NCBI RefSeq assembly: GCF_958979055.1
Contig: NC_084899.1
Location: 6,545,001 to 6,609,000 of the forward strand
Reading direction: 5' to 3'
Origin: Alnus glutinosa
Lineage: Eukaryota; Streptophyta; Magnoliopsida; Fagales; Betulaceae
Length of the DNA stretch: 64,000 nucleotides
Position 1 is the first letter of the stretch. Each line of letters opens with the position of its first letter. A program made the translations under genes and the position numbers. Below, in pieces: positions 26,945 through 39,500 of the stretch. The notes below the pieces were generated by a model. The model saw only the letters and a list, made by a program, of their open reading frames with translations, ran no database searches and had not been told where the DNA came from.

Positions 26945-28039
26945 ATGGACGGAAACAAAGACGAGGCTGTGAAGTGCTTGAAAATCGGGAAACAAGCGTT
27001 GGAAGGTGGCGATCGAACGCGGGCCCTCAAATTCATCACCAAAGCTCGCCGTCTCGATCCCGCGCTGCCCGTCGACGATCTCTTATCGGCGATAGAGAAC
27101 GAATCCAATGGGCCTGCCGATCGACCGGCCCAATACTCTAATGGACCCGCTAAAGGCCCATCCGAGTCGCCGCCATCATCGAAGCCGGCCGATCAGCCCT
27201 CGCTCCGCCACCGAGTGCCTCCGGCGGGGCCGTCTTCGTCCGCCTCGGCCTCGTACACGGAGGAGCAAATCGCGGTGGTGAGGCAGATCAAGAAGAAGAA
27301 GGACTACTACGAGATTCTGGGGTTGGAGAGGACTTGCACCGTCGAAGACGTGCGAAAAGCCTATCGAAAACTCTCTTTGAAGGTCCACCCCGATAAAAAC
27401 AAGGCCCCGGGTGCAGAGGAAGCCTTCAAGGCCGTTTCCAAGGCCTTTCAGTGTCTCAGCAACGTAGAGAATAAGCGAAAGTACGACATTTCCGGGTCCG
27501 ACGAGCCCGTCTACGAGCGGCGAGCCGCCCATCGTGGCGCTCCGCAAGGGTACAATGGGTTCTATGATGAGTTTGATGCGGACGAGATCTTTAGGAACTT
27601 CTTTGGAGGAATGGCTCCAGCGACCACACAGTTTCGCGGGTTTAGTTTCGGGCCTGGAACGGGGCCTAGGACCGCTGATAACGGCTCTGGTGGTGGGTTC
27701 AATGTGAGGATGCTAATTCAGTTGCTGCCCGTGCTGCTTATTGTGCTTCTCAGCTTCTTGCCATCGTCCGACCCCATTTATGCGCTTACGCGGTCTTATC
27801 CATATGAGTACCGGTTTACTACGCAAAAGGGTGTCAATTATTATGTTAAGTCGACCAAGTTTGAGCAGGATTACCCCTCGGGCAGCGGGGAACGTGTGTC
27901 CTTTGAAGGGAAGGTTGAGAGGGAGTTTTTTGCTTTACTGGCGCAGAATTGCCGGCTTGAGATTCAGCGTCGCCAGTGGGGATTTATTCGTGAGACACCG
28001 CATTGTGACAGGTTACAGCAGTTTGAGACTGTGGCTTGA
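26945..28039 (+). CDS. ER-membrane-type J-domain protein with DUF1977 (dnaJ 49-like)
   Basis: This is a co-chaperone for Hsp70, likely anchored in the ER membrane with the J domain in the cytosol. It is a single exon of 364 codons. The N-terminus (1-50, KDEAVKCLKIGKQALEGGD) is the family's typical helical lead. The J domain spans about 119-183 (YYEILGLERTCTVEDVRKAY), with the essential HPD at 148-150 and then KNKAPGAEEAFKAVSKAF. A Gly/Phe-rich stretch follows (200-252). One membrane segment is at 256-275 (MLIQLLPVLLIVLLSFLPS). The rest is the DUF1977 region (YPYEYRFTTQKGVNYYVK and so on). Length and layout match plant dnaJ 49-like and animal DNAJB12/14 proteins. The coding DNA is notably GC-rich in its first half compared with its surroundings. 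Confidence 0.95.
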   Translation: MDGNKDEAVKCLKIGKQALEGGDRTRALKFITKARRLDPALPVDDLLSAIENESNGPADRPAQYSNGPAKGPSESPPSSKPADQPSLRHRVPPAGPSSSASASYTEEQIAVVRQIKKKKDYYEILGLERTCTVEDVRKAYRKLSLKVHPDKNKAPGAEEAFKAVSKAFQCLSNVENKRKYDISGSDEPVYERRAAHRGAPQGYNGFYDEFDADEIFRNFFGGMAPATTQFRGFSFGPGTGPRTADNGSGGGFNVRMLIQLLPVLLIVLLSFLPSSDPIYALTRSYPYEYRFTTQKGVNYYVKSTKFEQDYPSGSGERVSFEGKVEREFFALLAQNCRLEIQRRQWGFIRETPHCDRLQQFETVA

Positions 28040-29349
28040 CGAATTGGATCAAGGTTATTGTTATTCTTCTTATGCTTTGTTTCAAATTTACTGTATTACA
28101 TAGGTTTTGGATCAGTCTATGGAATATTAGTTAAAGCAATGCTGAATAAGTCATTATGTGCCTCTTCTTGCTAGGCAGACTATAAGCAGGAAAATTTGGA
28201 ATAGATATTTCACTAATGTGCTTTTGTATGACAAAATATTTGTTTTGAGACATAAAAGGATTGTAACTTTCAGTATTCTGCTATTAAATGTTGTACACTT
28301 GTCGAGTTATTTGTTTTAATTGTTGGAAGTGGTTTTATCCACAAGTTATAGATAATTTTTTCATCAAAAGCAATGACCTTAGCTCTCCTTTTCTGCATTG
28401 GCAAATGCATTACCTTAGGTAGATAAATTACATGTCCTTGAATTTCTGTAACTAGATAGTTATCAATTGCTAAACTTGTCTGGAATTTAGAGAGATGCAA
28501 TTGTTTAATGCTTCTGAAGTAATATTTTAAAAGGGAAGTTGTACCATAAGGCAGGTAAAAAGGTTCTGGTGAATTTTCAAGGGCTGTGACCTACCACATC
28601 CTAGGTTAGCCAATTGTTGATTGTAGTTATGTGAAGGAACTATTTTCAATGAGTTAAAATAAAAGCTGTGGTATCTTGTTGGGTAAGTTTGTAGGCAATA
28701 GTTCACACAATGTTTATATTGTCTAAAAGTGGTTGAAGGCAGCTAGTTGAGGGCCAGTTTGGATATCTGTTTAATCAAAGTTTTGAATATGGTGCTTCAA
28801 AACAATAATTATTGTTTTATCATGTAAGCTAATCTAGGAAAGCTTTTGATTGTTGCAATGTTTAATGTCTTAGCTGTCAAGTTTGATTCTTAAGAACCGC
28901 TATTACATGCAAAAATGGTGAAGGTTAGGATCCTTTCTCACCCTCCCCTTTCAGTACCCTGTTCTGGTACGATCAACACCTGCATGAGCAATTGACTACA
29001 TGGTATTATATATTACAACATTGATTTAAGATATGCTTTACTTTCAAGTGGCTTAGAGCTATTTCAGCCCAATTTTGGAGGGGTGAGGGGTTAGCTTGCA
29101 GGCATAACGGTTATAATGATTAGAAATGCAATTCCTAAACTTGCTACTATAGAGGCTTAACTTTGGATAAAGAAACAACACCGTTGAGACCAAAATGGGG
29201 CCTGGTTAACTGTAATGGTTAGTTGCTTGCTCAAGTCTTAGATAATCCCTTTAACATAGTGCGCAGCTAGCACAACATTGTAACTACAAAATGGATTTTT
29301 CTTGTCTAAACTACAAGCTGGTTATCAGATATGACAAGTAATCCAAATA
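28040..29349. other. 3' flank of the DnaJ gene, no further gene
   Basis: Unique-looking, moderately AT-rich DNA. It probably contains the 3' untranslated region. The stretch at 34484-34700, beyond the LINE, looks like a spliced 3' exon (TTTTTGCAG then a transcript-like stretch), so the LINE may sit in a 3'-untranslated-region intron. This is only a suggestion. Confidence 0.35.
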
Positions 29350-29365
29350 GATTATGGCTAGAAGG

Positions 29366-32300
29366 TTAGCATAATGATCATCATCAGTCTCAATCTACTG
29401 ACGGCGCGCCTGGGCGTGTCTCGTCTTTTATAGTTTGTATGTTGGTTGTTTCGGTATTGTTGTAAGCGTAGTCATCCTGTTGGGTTGTGCAATGGAATAT
29501 TCAAGTAGAATTTACGTGGAAGCTAAGTCTTTCAAGCTTAGTTGTGAAGAGGGGGTATCAGTTGCTTGAGTTTTCGAAACGAGCACAGGGATCTTGTGCA
29601 TTATGTTTCTTTGGGCTTTGTTAGTGTGAAATGGTTGTTGGAGACCATGGAAGCTTGGCATCTAGCAGAGGGCTTGAAGGAGTTCTATAGATCATCTAGG
29701 GTAGGTGCCAAAGCTTATATTGCCTAGCACTGTTCGAATTGTCACAGTCGTTTCTTGGTAGTTGCGGAATACGGTGGTAGTGGACAAGAGGGTTTTGAGG
29801 CGGTAGGGTCAGTTGGGGTTCACTCTTAAGTTGTGGAAGATTTTAGAAGTTTTTCAGATATCCTACGGTGTAGTTCCTAAAGCCCCTTGCTTGCTGACCA
29901 AGGATACTCCTTATCGGTCATACACAAACGCTCTGGTTGGGCAGGGGTTGGGACTGGTTAATACCTCATCTCATAGCGATGGTTTTGCAAAGCTCGAAGG
30001 CTCTGTACCACAAGGGCAATATGGCAATGGTCATGTAACTTTTGGGAAAGGTACGAATTCCAGGCCTTCTGCCAGCTCAATTTGTGGTGTAGTCTTGTTG
30101 TGTGAATTGAGGAAAGACGTGGACGTCATCAGTGCTCTTCGGGATTTGAAAGGCTAGCTAGATCGTTTAAGAGGGGATGTGGATCGACACATTGTAAGTT
30201 TAGGTGTGGACCTAGACCCGGGTCCGGAGCCAGTTGGGTCAGGTAGCAAAGAGCAAGATGGGGTGACTGGTAAAAAGACATTTGGGTTGGTGAGCAAAGC
30301 TGGCCTAAAGCGGGCTGCAGTTGTGTCAAAGCCCATTCGTTCAGAGAGGGTTGTTCACGTTCGCAAATCTGTTATGGGTAAAGGCCCAAAACTTTTAGGA
30401 TGAGTTGTGGGTGTGTTTAATAGGGGCAAAGGCCCAGGTGCCTCTCAGGTGAGAAGGTGGCCCAAATTAAAATCCACCCCTAAGTGGGTTAAGAAAACAC
30501 AAGCGGGATGGAAACCTTCGTCGGGGAAGGACTTAGGTATGGGTTTTGGCTTTGCGGGTGCTGGCCCAAGTGTAGCCCAACGTGTTGGATCTCCGCTTGT
30601 CCCTTCGTCTAGCCCCGCCGTCTGTGTGGAAGTTAATCGGAAGGGAAGAGAGAGAGTCGTGGCGGTTTCCCGTCCTCGGTTTTGTTGCCAAACAACGAAT
30701 AGAAACTATTTCCCTAATCTTTATACTCAGATTTCGCTGATGGGGATGTTGTTATGGCTGTTTTCAGCATTGGGCTACCTGAGGTAGGTGATCAGGTTGG
30801 ATGTAGCATTGGCACTGACGTGGTAACTGAGCAAGTGGGTTGTGAGGGTTTGGTGGCAGAAATAGGCGCTGGGTTATCGTAGAAGCATGTGGCTCATGGA
30901 CCGGGCCCCGTATCAAGTGAAGAGGCTTCTAAGTTTAGGGTTTAGGGTGCTGAATGGCAGGTTATTTGTAGCGTAGGCTCTGTTTTTTATTTTGAGTTTG
31001 GGTGTTGTGTTGGGATGAATGCAAAAACAAAGGGTCCACTTGGTAAGGCTTTTTGCCCAAATTTTTTGCTTTTTAACAAAATAACAAAAGCATTAAGAAA
31101 CAATTCAAAACACAAAAACTCACAAAACTATTTTAGCTTTTATGTCAAATAAAAAAACTAATTCAAACAAAAAACACAAAGTACCCTCTAAAGGGGATGG
31201 CTTGGAATCCTTGGTTGTGGCAGGTCTTGAGGTGGTTAGTGAAGAAGGGCTTAATATCCTTGAAAGTATGTCCCCACTTGGTTGGGATGTGGATCTTTTA
31301 AGGGAGGAACCAATCTGTTGTAAGCTGTTGAGTTCTTGTCGCCCTGTTGTGCATGAGGTGCTGGATTGTTTAGGATCAATGATCTCCGAGTGGGTTTTGC
31401 GGAGAGTGAAGGGTTTCCGCCATATAGTGGGGCTATCGTGTGAGGGTTTTGAAGAGTAGTTTATGGCCTTGCTTTTACAGCCATTGAAGCGAGTCGTTGC
31501 CAAGAGGGTTCGGTGCCTAGTTCCAAACGATAATAGAGGGAACAGGGAACTAAAATGATTATCATGTTCCATTAATTATGATTCCAATGGTAGAAGTGCC
31601 AGTCGAGGCAGAGTTAAGTGGAGGGGTTTCTTTGGAATGTGAGAGGGGGATCAACGCCTAAGGGTAGAAATATGCTTAGAGAATAGAAGGCTGATGTTAT
31701 TTGTCTTTAGGAGACTAAATCGGGTCACATGTCTTGTAGCCTTGTGAGTAGTTTATGAGTATGCCGACATGTGGATTGGTGTTTTCTAGACACTAGTGGG
31801 GCTTTAGGTGGGATTGTGCTTATGTGGGATATGAGGGTGGTGGAGAAAGTGAAGGAGTGTGTGGGGGAGTATACGTTGCATGTTGTTGAAGATCAATTTA
31901 CTTGGGCTTCTGCTAGTGTTTATGGTCCTAATTATGATTGTGATGGAAGGTTCTTATGGGATGAGTTACTCAATTGGTGGAACTTGTCTTGGTGCATTAT
32001 GGGAAATTTCAACGTCACACGTTCTTCTAGCGAGAGATTGGGTGAAGCCCGTTTGTGAGTTGTCATATTTCATTTTTTATGAGGGTCTTATGGACTTTCC
32101 TCTTGTAGGCAGAGCTTTTACGTGGTTGAACAACCGGGATCCCTCCTCTTGGTCCAAAATAGATAGATTTCTTGTCTCTCTTGGTTGGGAAGCCCAATCT
32201 CCTGAAGTGTCTCAGAAGAGGTTGTAAAGGCTATGCCCAGATCATTTACTTCTTGATTGCGGAGACTTCCACAGGGGTAAAAGGTATTTTAAGTTTGAGA

Positions 32301-34182
32301 TATGTGGTTGAAAGCAGAGGGTTTTGTGGATAAGTTGAAGCAATGGTGGACATCCTATCACTTTCAAGGTTCTCCCAGCTTCATTATAGCTAGTAAACTA
32401 AGGGCTTTGAAAGCTGATTTAAAGCTTGGAATGAGGAGGTGTTTGCCAATATAGAGGGACAAAGGTAGCTTTTGGAAGAATTACGAGATCTCAATCTTTT
32501 GGAAGAAGAGAGAACGTTATGTGATGAGAAGTTGGGGAAGGCTAAAATTATCAGCGATTTGGAGAGGTCCGCCCTTATGGAGGAGATGAGCTAGAGGCAG
32601 AAATCGAGGGCATTGTGGTTAAGAGAAGGTGACAATTGCTTGAAGTTTTTTCATCGAGTGCCCAACTCGAATAGAAGAAATAACTCCATTGAGTCTTTAA
32701 TTGTTAATGGTATAGTTTCTACAAATCATGGTGGGATTAGAGATCATGTTGTGCAGTACTACAGTAGTTTGTATACTGAATTGTTCGGTTGGCGGCCTAA
32801 GCTAGATGGTATTTCTTTCGACTCCATTGGTGAGATTTAGGCCGATTGGTTGGAGAGATTATTTAAGGAGGGTTTGGTTCTTGAGGTGGTGAACGCCTTG
32901 AACAATGATAAGGCTTCAAGCCATGATGGCATTTTTATGTCTTTCTTCCAAGCTTGCTGGGATGTTCTAAAAGATGACTTAATGAAGGTCTTGCATAATT
33001 GCCATGCTAGAGGTAAGTTTGAAAGAAGTCTTAATTCCACCTTTATTGCTTTTATTTTGAAAAAATTAGGAGATATTGATATTAAGGACTTTTTCCCTTT
33101 TAGTGTTGTGGGTGGAGATTACAAAATTGTAGCCAAAGTTCACGCCACCAGGTTGAAAATGGTTCTGGAGAAGATCAAACTCTCAGAATGCATTCGTTGG
33201 GGGAAGGCAAATCCTAGATTATGTTCTCATTACTAATGAATTTCTTGATAGCAAGACATTAATCCTAGATTTGAAGTGTTGGATGACTCTAAGATTCGAT
33301 TTTGGCATGATATGTTATGTGAGGAGAAAATCCTTAAGGTAGCTTTTTTGGAGTTATTTAGTGTAGCCCGCTTCAAAGATGCTTATGTGACAGATCATTT
33401 ACAGCTTGTTAGTGACTCTCATTACTGGAATGTCAGTTTTATCAGAGCAACACAGGATTGAGAGGTTGATTTCTTTACCACGTTCTTCGATCTTTGTACT
33501 CCATCAGATGAAGATGGGGTGGAGAAAGACAAGTTGTGTTGGGTCCCTTTCAAGAGATGGTTGTTTGATGTCCGATCATTTCATAATGCCCTTACAATCC
33601 ATGATAGTGACTTCTTCCCTTGGAGGAGTATTTGGCGGAATAAGGTTTCCTCCAAAATGGCGTTATTTGCTCAGTTGGCTGCTTTAGGGAAAATCCTCAC
33701 CATGGACAATTTAGGAAACAAAATTTAATAGTGGTAAATTGATGTATGTGCAAGAAGAGTTGGGAATGTATAGATCACCTTTTACTCCATTGTGAGACTG
33801 CATATGCCTCATGGAGTTCTATCTTTGACCTTTATAGGCTCGAGTGGGTTATGCCTTGGAGGATAGTGGAGCTTTTTGCATTTTGGAGAGGGCAGCGAGA
33901 TTCTTCTCAAAAGGTAGCCCTGTTGAAGATGATTCTGTCTTGCTTGATGTGGTATATCTGGAGAGAAAGAAATGACCAGAGATTAGTGGCGGATCTGAAG
34001 ACCTTCTTCAAAACCCTTTACCAATGGACAACCGCCTATGTTTGTCTTCATATTTCTAGATATTATGAGTTCCTTTCCTTGATCTTTTTTCTTTTTCTAA
34101 TTATGTCTTTCTCTTATATACTTGGGTTGTGCTCTCTCGTTTTAATAAAATTTCAGTCACTTATAAAAGAAAAAGAAAAAAT
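29366..34182 (+). mobile_element. LINE (L1-type non-LTR retrotransposon), internally deleted and dead
   Basis: The identical 16-mer GATTATGGCTAGAAGG flanks both ends (29350-29365 and 34183-34198), giving exact limits; the 3' end is A-rich. The order is an ORF1-like region (about 29500-30900, broken), an endonuclease (31620-32230), a reverse-transcriptase N-part (32600-33240, KASSHDGIFMSFFQACWDVL), then an abrupt jump at about 33260 to the late region (PRFEVLDDSKIRFWHDMLC) and the zf-RVT domain (33500-34050, ending [18 protein letters not shown]). The reverse-transcriptase palm, including the YADD box, is absent. The endonuclease reads ICL-stop-ETK (stop 31708-31710), and its GDFN motif is GNFN (32002-32013). 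It cannot be autonomous. Confidence 0.93.
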
Positions 34183-34198
34183 GATTATGGCTAGAAGG

Positions 34199-35390
34199 AT
34201 GAGATAAGTTTGCAAGAAGATTAATTACGCAACATCTTTGTGCCTTTGGTCTTCGCGTTGAAATGACCATTACATTCTAACCATGCAGTCTACGGTGTTA
34301 GTTGCTTGGGGTTGCCATAGACGTATGACTGTCTTCTCTTTGGCCTGCTCTTGATGGCTCTCATAGGATTTATTTTATTATCATTACTTTTTTTCTTTTT
34401 TCAAAATTTTCACTTAATACTTTTTGGTTTTGCATTATTATGGTCAAATGAGTAAAATATAGGAGAGTCATTTGTTTCTCTTTTTGCAGATTGTTTGTTC
34501 ATTGCCACTGGTTTAGAATTAATATTTCTTACTCTGAAGAATGCTTGGGGACTGGAAACTGCACAAGAGATGAAGGGTTATGGTTGTGACATTTCAGTTG
34601 CCCGCCTTTAGCTTTTTATATCTAGTGCCACAAGCTTCTGGTGTAATTATACCATGCGCCATGAATTTTGTAATATTATTGTCTTTAACTCTCTTTGAAT
34701 GCCATAAACATATCCAGCGAATTTAAAACCTAATCCATTTTTAAGGTTCTATACATACGATGTTGGCTATAGTTTTTTTCATTACTCTCTCTCTCTCTCT
34801 CTCTCTCTCCCAGAATTGAAAGCTTCGGACAGGAAAAAGAATAGCTATTATTAAGAATAAAATAGTTGTTCTTATTCATTAATTTGATTGTAATATTTGA
34901 ATAGAATCCCGAATATGTATTTTTTACTGTTTGGTATAGTGCAATATGTTGTTTAATTGAATCATGTTATAATCAAATTTTGTAAAACGCCCTTATAACA
35001 CAATTTTAATTTACATTTTTATGGACTTTTTTCTTTATTTTTTATTTTTTAAAACATCAACGGTTATGTTATAACTCTTTTTTCTTTTTTCAATTAATGC
35101 CACGCGAGGATAACCAGTATAATCAAATTCAAGCATCGAATCCTGCTCGTAATGCAACTTTCATCATGTTCAATTCCTTCATTTTCGCTTTAGAACCCCA
35201 AGAGTTGTTTGGATATATGGGCAGATATGGTGCTTGCTTGCAATGTCCTCTGACCCCATTTCAATATATAGCAGGAAATTAACTGCTAGTAGAAGATTTT
35301 TTACAAGCTCACCTGACAAAATTTGAGGATTCTTGAGATCCAATTTGAGTATTCTTGAGATCCAATTTGAGTAATCGACCAAACAATAAA
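34199..35390. other. Intergenic DNA between LINE and tandem repeat
   Basis: No protein is recognised. A (CT)n microsatellite is at about 34785-34810. Short reading frames at 35097-35282 show no recognisable family. Confidence 0.45.
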
Positions 35391-35688
35391 TAAATACACC
35401 TTCTTCCCAGATAAATACACATTCTATTACAGTTGTAGGTGCTTTTACCAGATAAATACCCTCCAATCCAATTATTTTCAATCCCTAATCTCTTCAGTCT
35501 TTCAACAACCTTGACAAATTCACTGTTAACACCACCAGTCAAATACACCTTCTTCCCAGATAAATACACATTCTATTCCAGTTGTAGGTGCTTTTACCAG
35601 ATAAATACCCTCCAATCCAATTATTTTCAATCCCTAATCTCTTCAGTCTTTCAACAACCTTGACAAATTCACTGTTAACACCACCAAT
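35391..35688. repeat. Near-perfect 149-bp tandem duplication
   Basis: The unit from about 35391 to 35539 is repeated at 35540-35688 with only a few changes (for example CTATTACAG against CTATTCCAG). Both contain TTCTTCCCAGATAAATACAC, TTTACCAGATAAATACCCTC and TTCAGTCTTTCAACAACCTT. The minus strand has an open frame through one unit (VERLKRLGIENNWIGGYLSG), which I do not recognise; it could be a gene fragment. The recent date is inferred from the close identity. Confidence 0.85.
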
Positions 35689-35699
35689 CAAAAGTGAGG

Positions 35700-35971
35700 G
35701 GCGTCAACTGGAAGTACTTCTTTAGAGAGAGAGAGAGAGAAAGAGAGAGAGGTTGTAATCCATATGAAATTGGTTTCTAGCGGAGGAAAGCATGCGGGTC
35801 ATTCCGTGAAATTAGGAAGTTTCAATTGAGGGTTTTCTTATGAAGGATATGCTTTTTAGGTTTTTGCATCCCAATTTACTTCTTTGCCTGTAAAAGCACA
35901 AGTCGCCGATCAAACGGCGACGAAACCTAGGGTTCACGAACCGAAAGAAGGCAAAGCAGGGCCAATCCAAT

Positions 35972-36010
<39 letters not shown>

Positions 36011-36584
36011 TTTTGTGTCAATGTTAATCGTTGAACTGTTTATTAATATTGGGTGGGGGGTTTGTGGGGGTGGTCTTTTGATTTCAGCTTCCCTTTCCAA
36101 TATTTTCATTTCCTGCATTATTTTGCTAATGGCATCTTGAATGTGATTTGAGTTTTATGTAATAGCTTCCTACGAATGTGCTAGGGAAATTGTGAATGCT
36201 CATTGCTTACCGCTCCACCGAGAAGGAAGAGCTTGGTGCTCGTAAGCACAAAAGATTAGATCCACACCTTCAACAATGAATAATCTCAAAAACAAACATT
36301 TAATCCAATTTGCAGACAAGACATTTTATCAAAGGCACTGAGCTGAATCAACAAAAGAAACATTTCATCCAATTGATATTAAATATCTGAACAAGTACTT
36401 AATCCAATTTGCAGATAAAACATTATGTGTTGAGAGTCGGTTTACAGAACAGGAAGGGTACTCTGATCTATAAAATTTGTATGAGTATGACTATGTCAAC
36501 TATCCTTCTTCTTTTTCAATCTCTGTTTAGGAAGGAAAATCTGTTATGATCAGAACCATGTAGTGAAACTGTAAATTTGTAACC
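35700..36584. other. Region downstream of SEC11, (GA)n arrays
   Basis: (GA)n runs lie at about 35725-35750 and 35975-36007. No conserved gene is seen. The right end holds the 3' untranslated region of SEC11. Confidence 0.45.
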
Positions 36585-39500
36585 CTAATCCTTTGAGGTT
36601 ATGACCAGCAATCCCAATGCGCCTAAAAGTATATACTGCAAGCAAACAATACAAATTACCATCAAAATGTACAAGTTTCTACTGGTAAGCGGATGGGTAG
36701 AGAGAGAGAGAGAGAGAGATGCAAAGAAACAATTTAATGTCAGTACAAGTGCCTAGCCTGCAGAAATATTCACATAATCCAACAGTTCTATAAAAGGAGA
36801 AATGCATGATTCAAAGGAGTTCTGGGGGACTGTTTCTAACTTTTGTGGAAATAAAAATTAGCATGGTGCAAAATCTTAGAAATTTCAACACAAGCAAACC
36901 TTGACTATGGGCTTCTCGGTCATGATAATTGTTGCCCAACCAGCATAAGGCAAGAACCTGCGTGGAAAAGAAACATAATTTCATATCAAAGGCAATCATT
37001 CATTCAGTATATGTTTTTTTAATGGAAAATACACTTAATCCCCTGAATTTATACCCCATTTGCACTTATACAACCAAACTTTAAAAAGTGATACTTGACT
37101 CTTTCAACCTACCACTTTGTTGCAAATTACACCTTCCTAAGCATTTGACGTTAAAATGAACCAACAATGCCACATATGATGAGCAGGTGTTAATTTTTTA
37201 CTTGAAATACTTATATTATCCCCAAAAGATAATAATAATAAAAAAAAATTTAAAAAAAAAAAAAGAGAAAAAGAGGAAGGCTGACAGGGTAGCCGAACTA
37301 CCTCCACACGCTAGTATAAGGATGGCTGAACCACACCAACAGCCTTGCCACCCCTTCATCGTTCTTTTTTTCTTTTTCTTGATTTTTTTTTGTTTCATTT
37401 TTATAGCTTGTGGGGGTAATTAGGGCATTTTAAGTAAAAAAAATTAGCATGTGTACGCTTCACATGGATCCAAATGGCAGAATGATCAAACCTCATGGAT
37501 AATTGAGACATTTAACTAAACAGGCTATGGTTTGACATAATTAAAAGGCATATAGGCACAGAAAATTTGATGGGGAATGATTAATTTTGTAAGACACACT
37601 TCTAAGGAAATGGATATGCTAATTAATTTTATTAAGCCTACCCATCAAGTTACATGACATGAGATAAATGGCAGACATCGGCATAAGCTGAAATGCATAT
37701 AAATCAACTTATGGTGCCTCATAAAATAAGTTTAGTTGTGACGTAATGTTCATCAATTCTAAAACTTTATGCTGCACACAACTAAAATCTATGTAACATA
37801 TTGGAATTGCTCTGATATTTTGACAAGGTCATACTAAAAGAAAAAAGTCTTATTCGACACATGAACATTACCCAACAGCTCTCCCCACGACATCGTGTTG
37901 TTGCAACCAACGTTGGCCCTGAGCATACAGCATCCTGTCATCCACATTATTGCTGTCTCCTGATAAAATTGGCCAAGAGAAGTCAAAGTTACTAAGCGAG
38001 TGGTAATTGCTAAAACAAGAACCGTAATAATTAAATTCACAAACTAAATTTCAACTTGAATGAGCCTCCTAATTATGATTGGTGTAAGATTATGCAATCC
38101 CTTAATGAACTCGAGGGAATTAATTATATCCTTCACTTCCATTCTTTGATAAATGAAGACCGTTAAGAAAATTTTTAATATTGAGCATTGTCAAGAATAT
38201 AATACCTTTTGTTAGGACATTAACTTCTCCAGTATCTTGCCTCTCATGAACCTAACAGAGTATATAAGATGCATCAAAAGTACAGACACATTGTTAAAAT
38301 TAAATTAAACAACAATGAAGGAATAAGACCTGAGGCAGCAGAAGCAATAAGTTATGCACTTAATTGATCAAAGAAAAAGTTAATGATGTTAAGATATTGA
38401 GACAGGAACGACTGACTGACCGACCGACCATAAAGCAACCCTAAAAGCATTCATCAACTGATGTAAGAGTAAAATTTTATTCATAATAGTAAGAAGGGTT
38501 AATTCTTATTTTGGTCCCTGTACTTTGGACGATTATCAAAAAGTATCATAAGTAATACTTGAGATTGTTTTATAATCGGTGTTAGTCCCTCCGTCCAAGT
38601 GTCCTATTCACCACATCAACATTATTTAAAGTAACAAAAAAGAAAAAAAGGGTAGGGGAAATCATCCCTGCCTGCCACCGGCAGGGGAGATCTTCCCTGC
38701 GGGTGGGATCTCACGCTTAGGGTGGGTCCGAGGGCATATCCCACCCCCAGGTGGCTTTTCCTCCACCCACCAGAGGTGTGACCTCCTCCGCTGGTGGCAG
38801 GCAAGGGATGATCTCCCCTTCCTTGTTTTTTTTAAAAAAAAAAACAAAATTTTACTTTTTTATTTATTTAAATTATGATGATGTGGCAAATTGATGTGAC
38901 GAATGGGACACTTGTTGGTCTCTAAGAGGCCCTGATATGGTAGACCGTTAAGTTTTTGGACGGAACACGATAATTAGACAACCTCAGGTACCACTTATAA
39001 TACTTTTGGAAACCTAGGTAGCTTTTTGATAATGGTCCAAAGTACATGGACCAAAATAGGATTTAACCCTAGTAAGAAATTGGTTACAAACCATACCAAG
39101 ATATTCCCATAAAATTCCGTATGGTTTAGATTTGAAACTTATTGCGACATATTAGCTAATCTTCCATTCTGAGTGGTTTTCAAGATTAATTTGGGAACAA
39201 TAGTTGACAACTTCATACAAAATAAAAAACTGCCTACACTTATAAAAAAAAATAAAACAAAAAATGTTTAAAAAAACTTATAAAAAAAAAATCACAAACT
39301 GCCAACTGCAGGTAGAGATAGAGCACAAGTCCTTGAGAAATTGCAACAGTAGGTAATATGATTGGTTTGGTCTTACCTTCTTCCTAAAAGTTAGCTTTGC
39401 TTCATCCTTTGTGAAAGACATTTTATACTTAAAACAGTTAAACTCATGTTACATGGACTCTGGTATTGGTATTTGGTGCAAGAATGTTCCAAGTGTCAGA

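Noticed and set aside
27176-27547. 123-codon frame antisense to the DnaJ gene
   Set aside because: It is a shadow of the GC-rich J-domain coding sequence.
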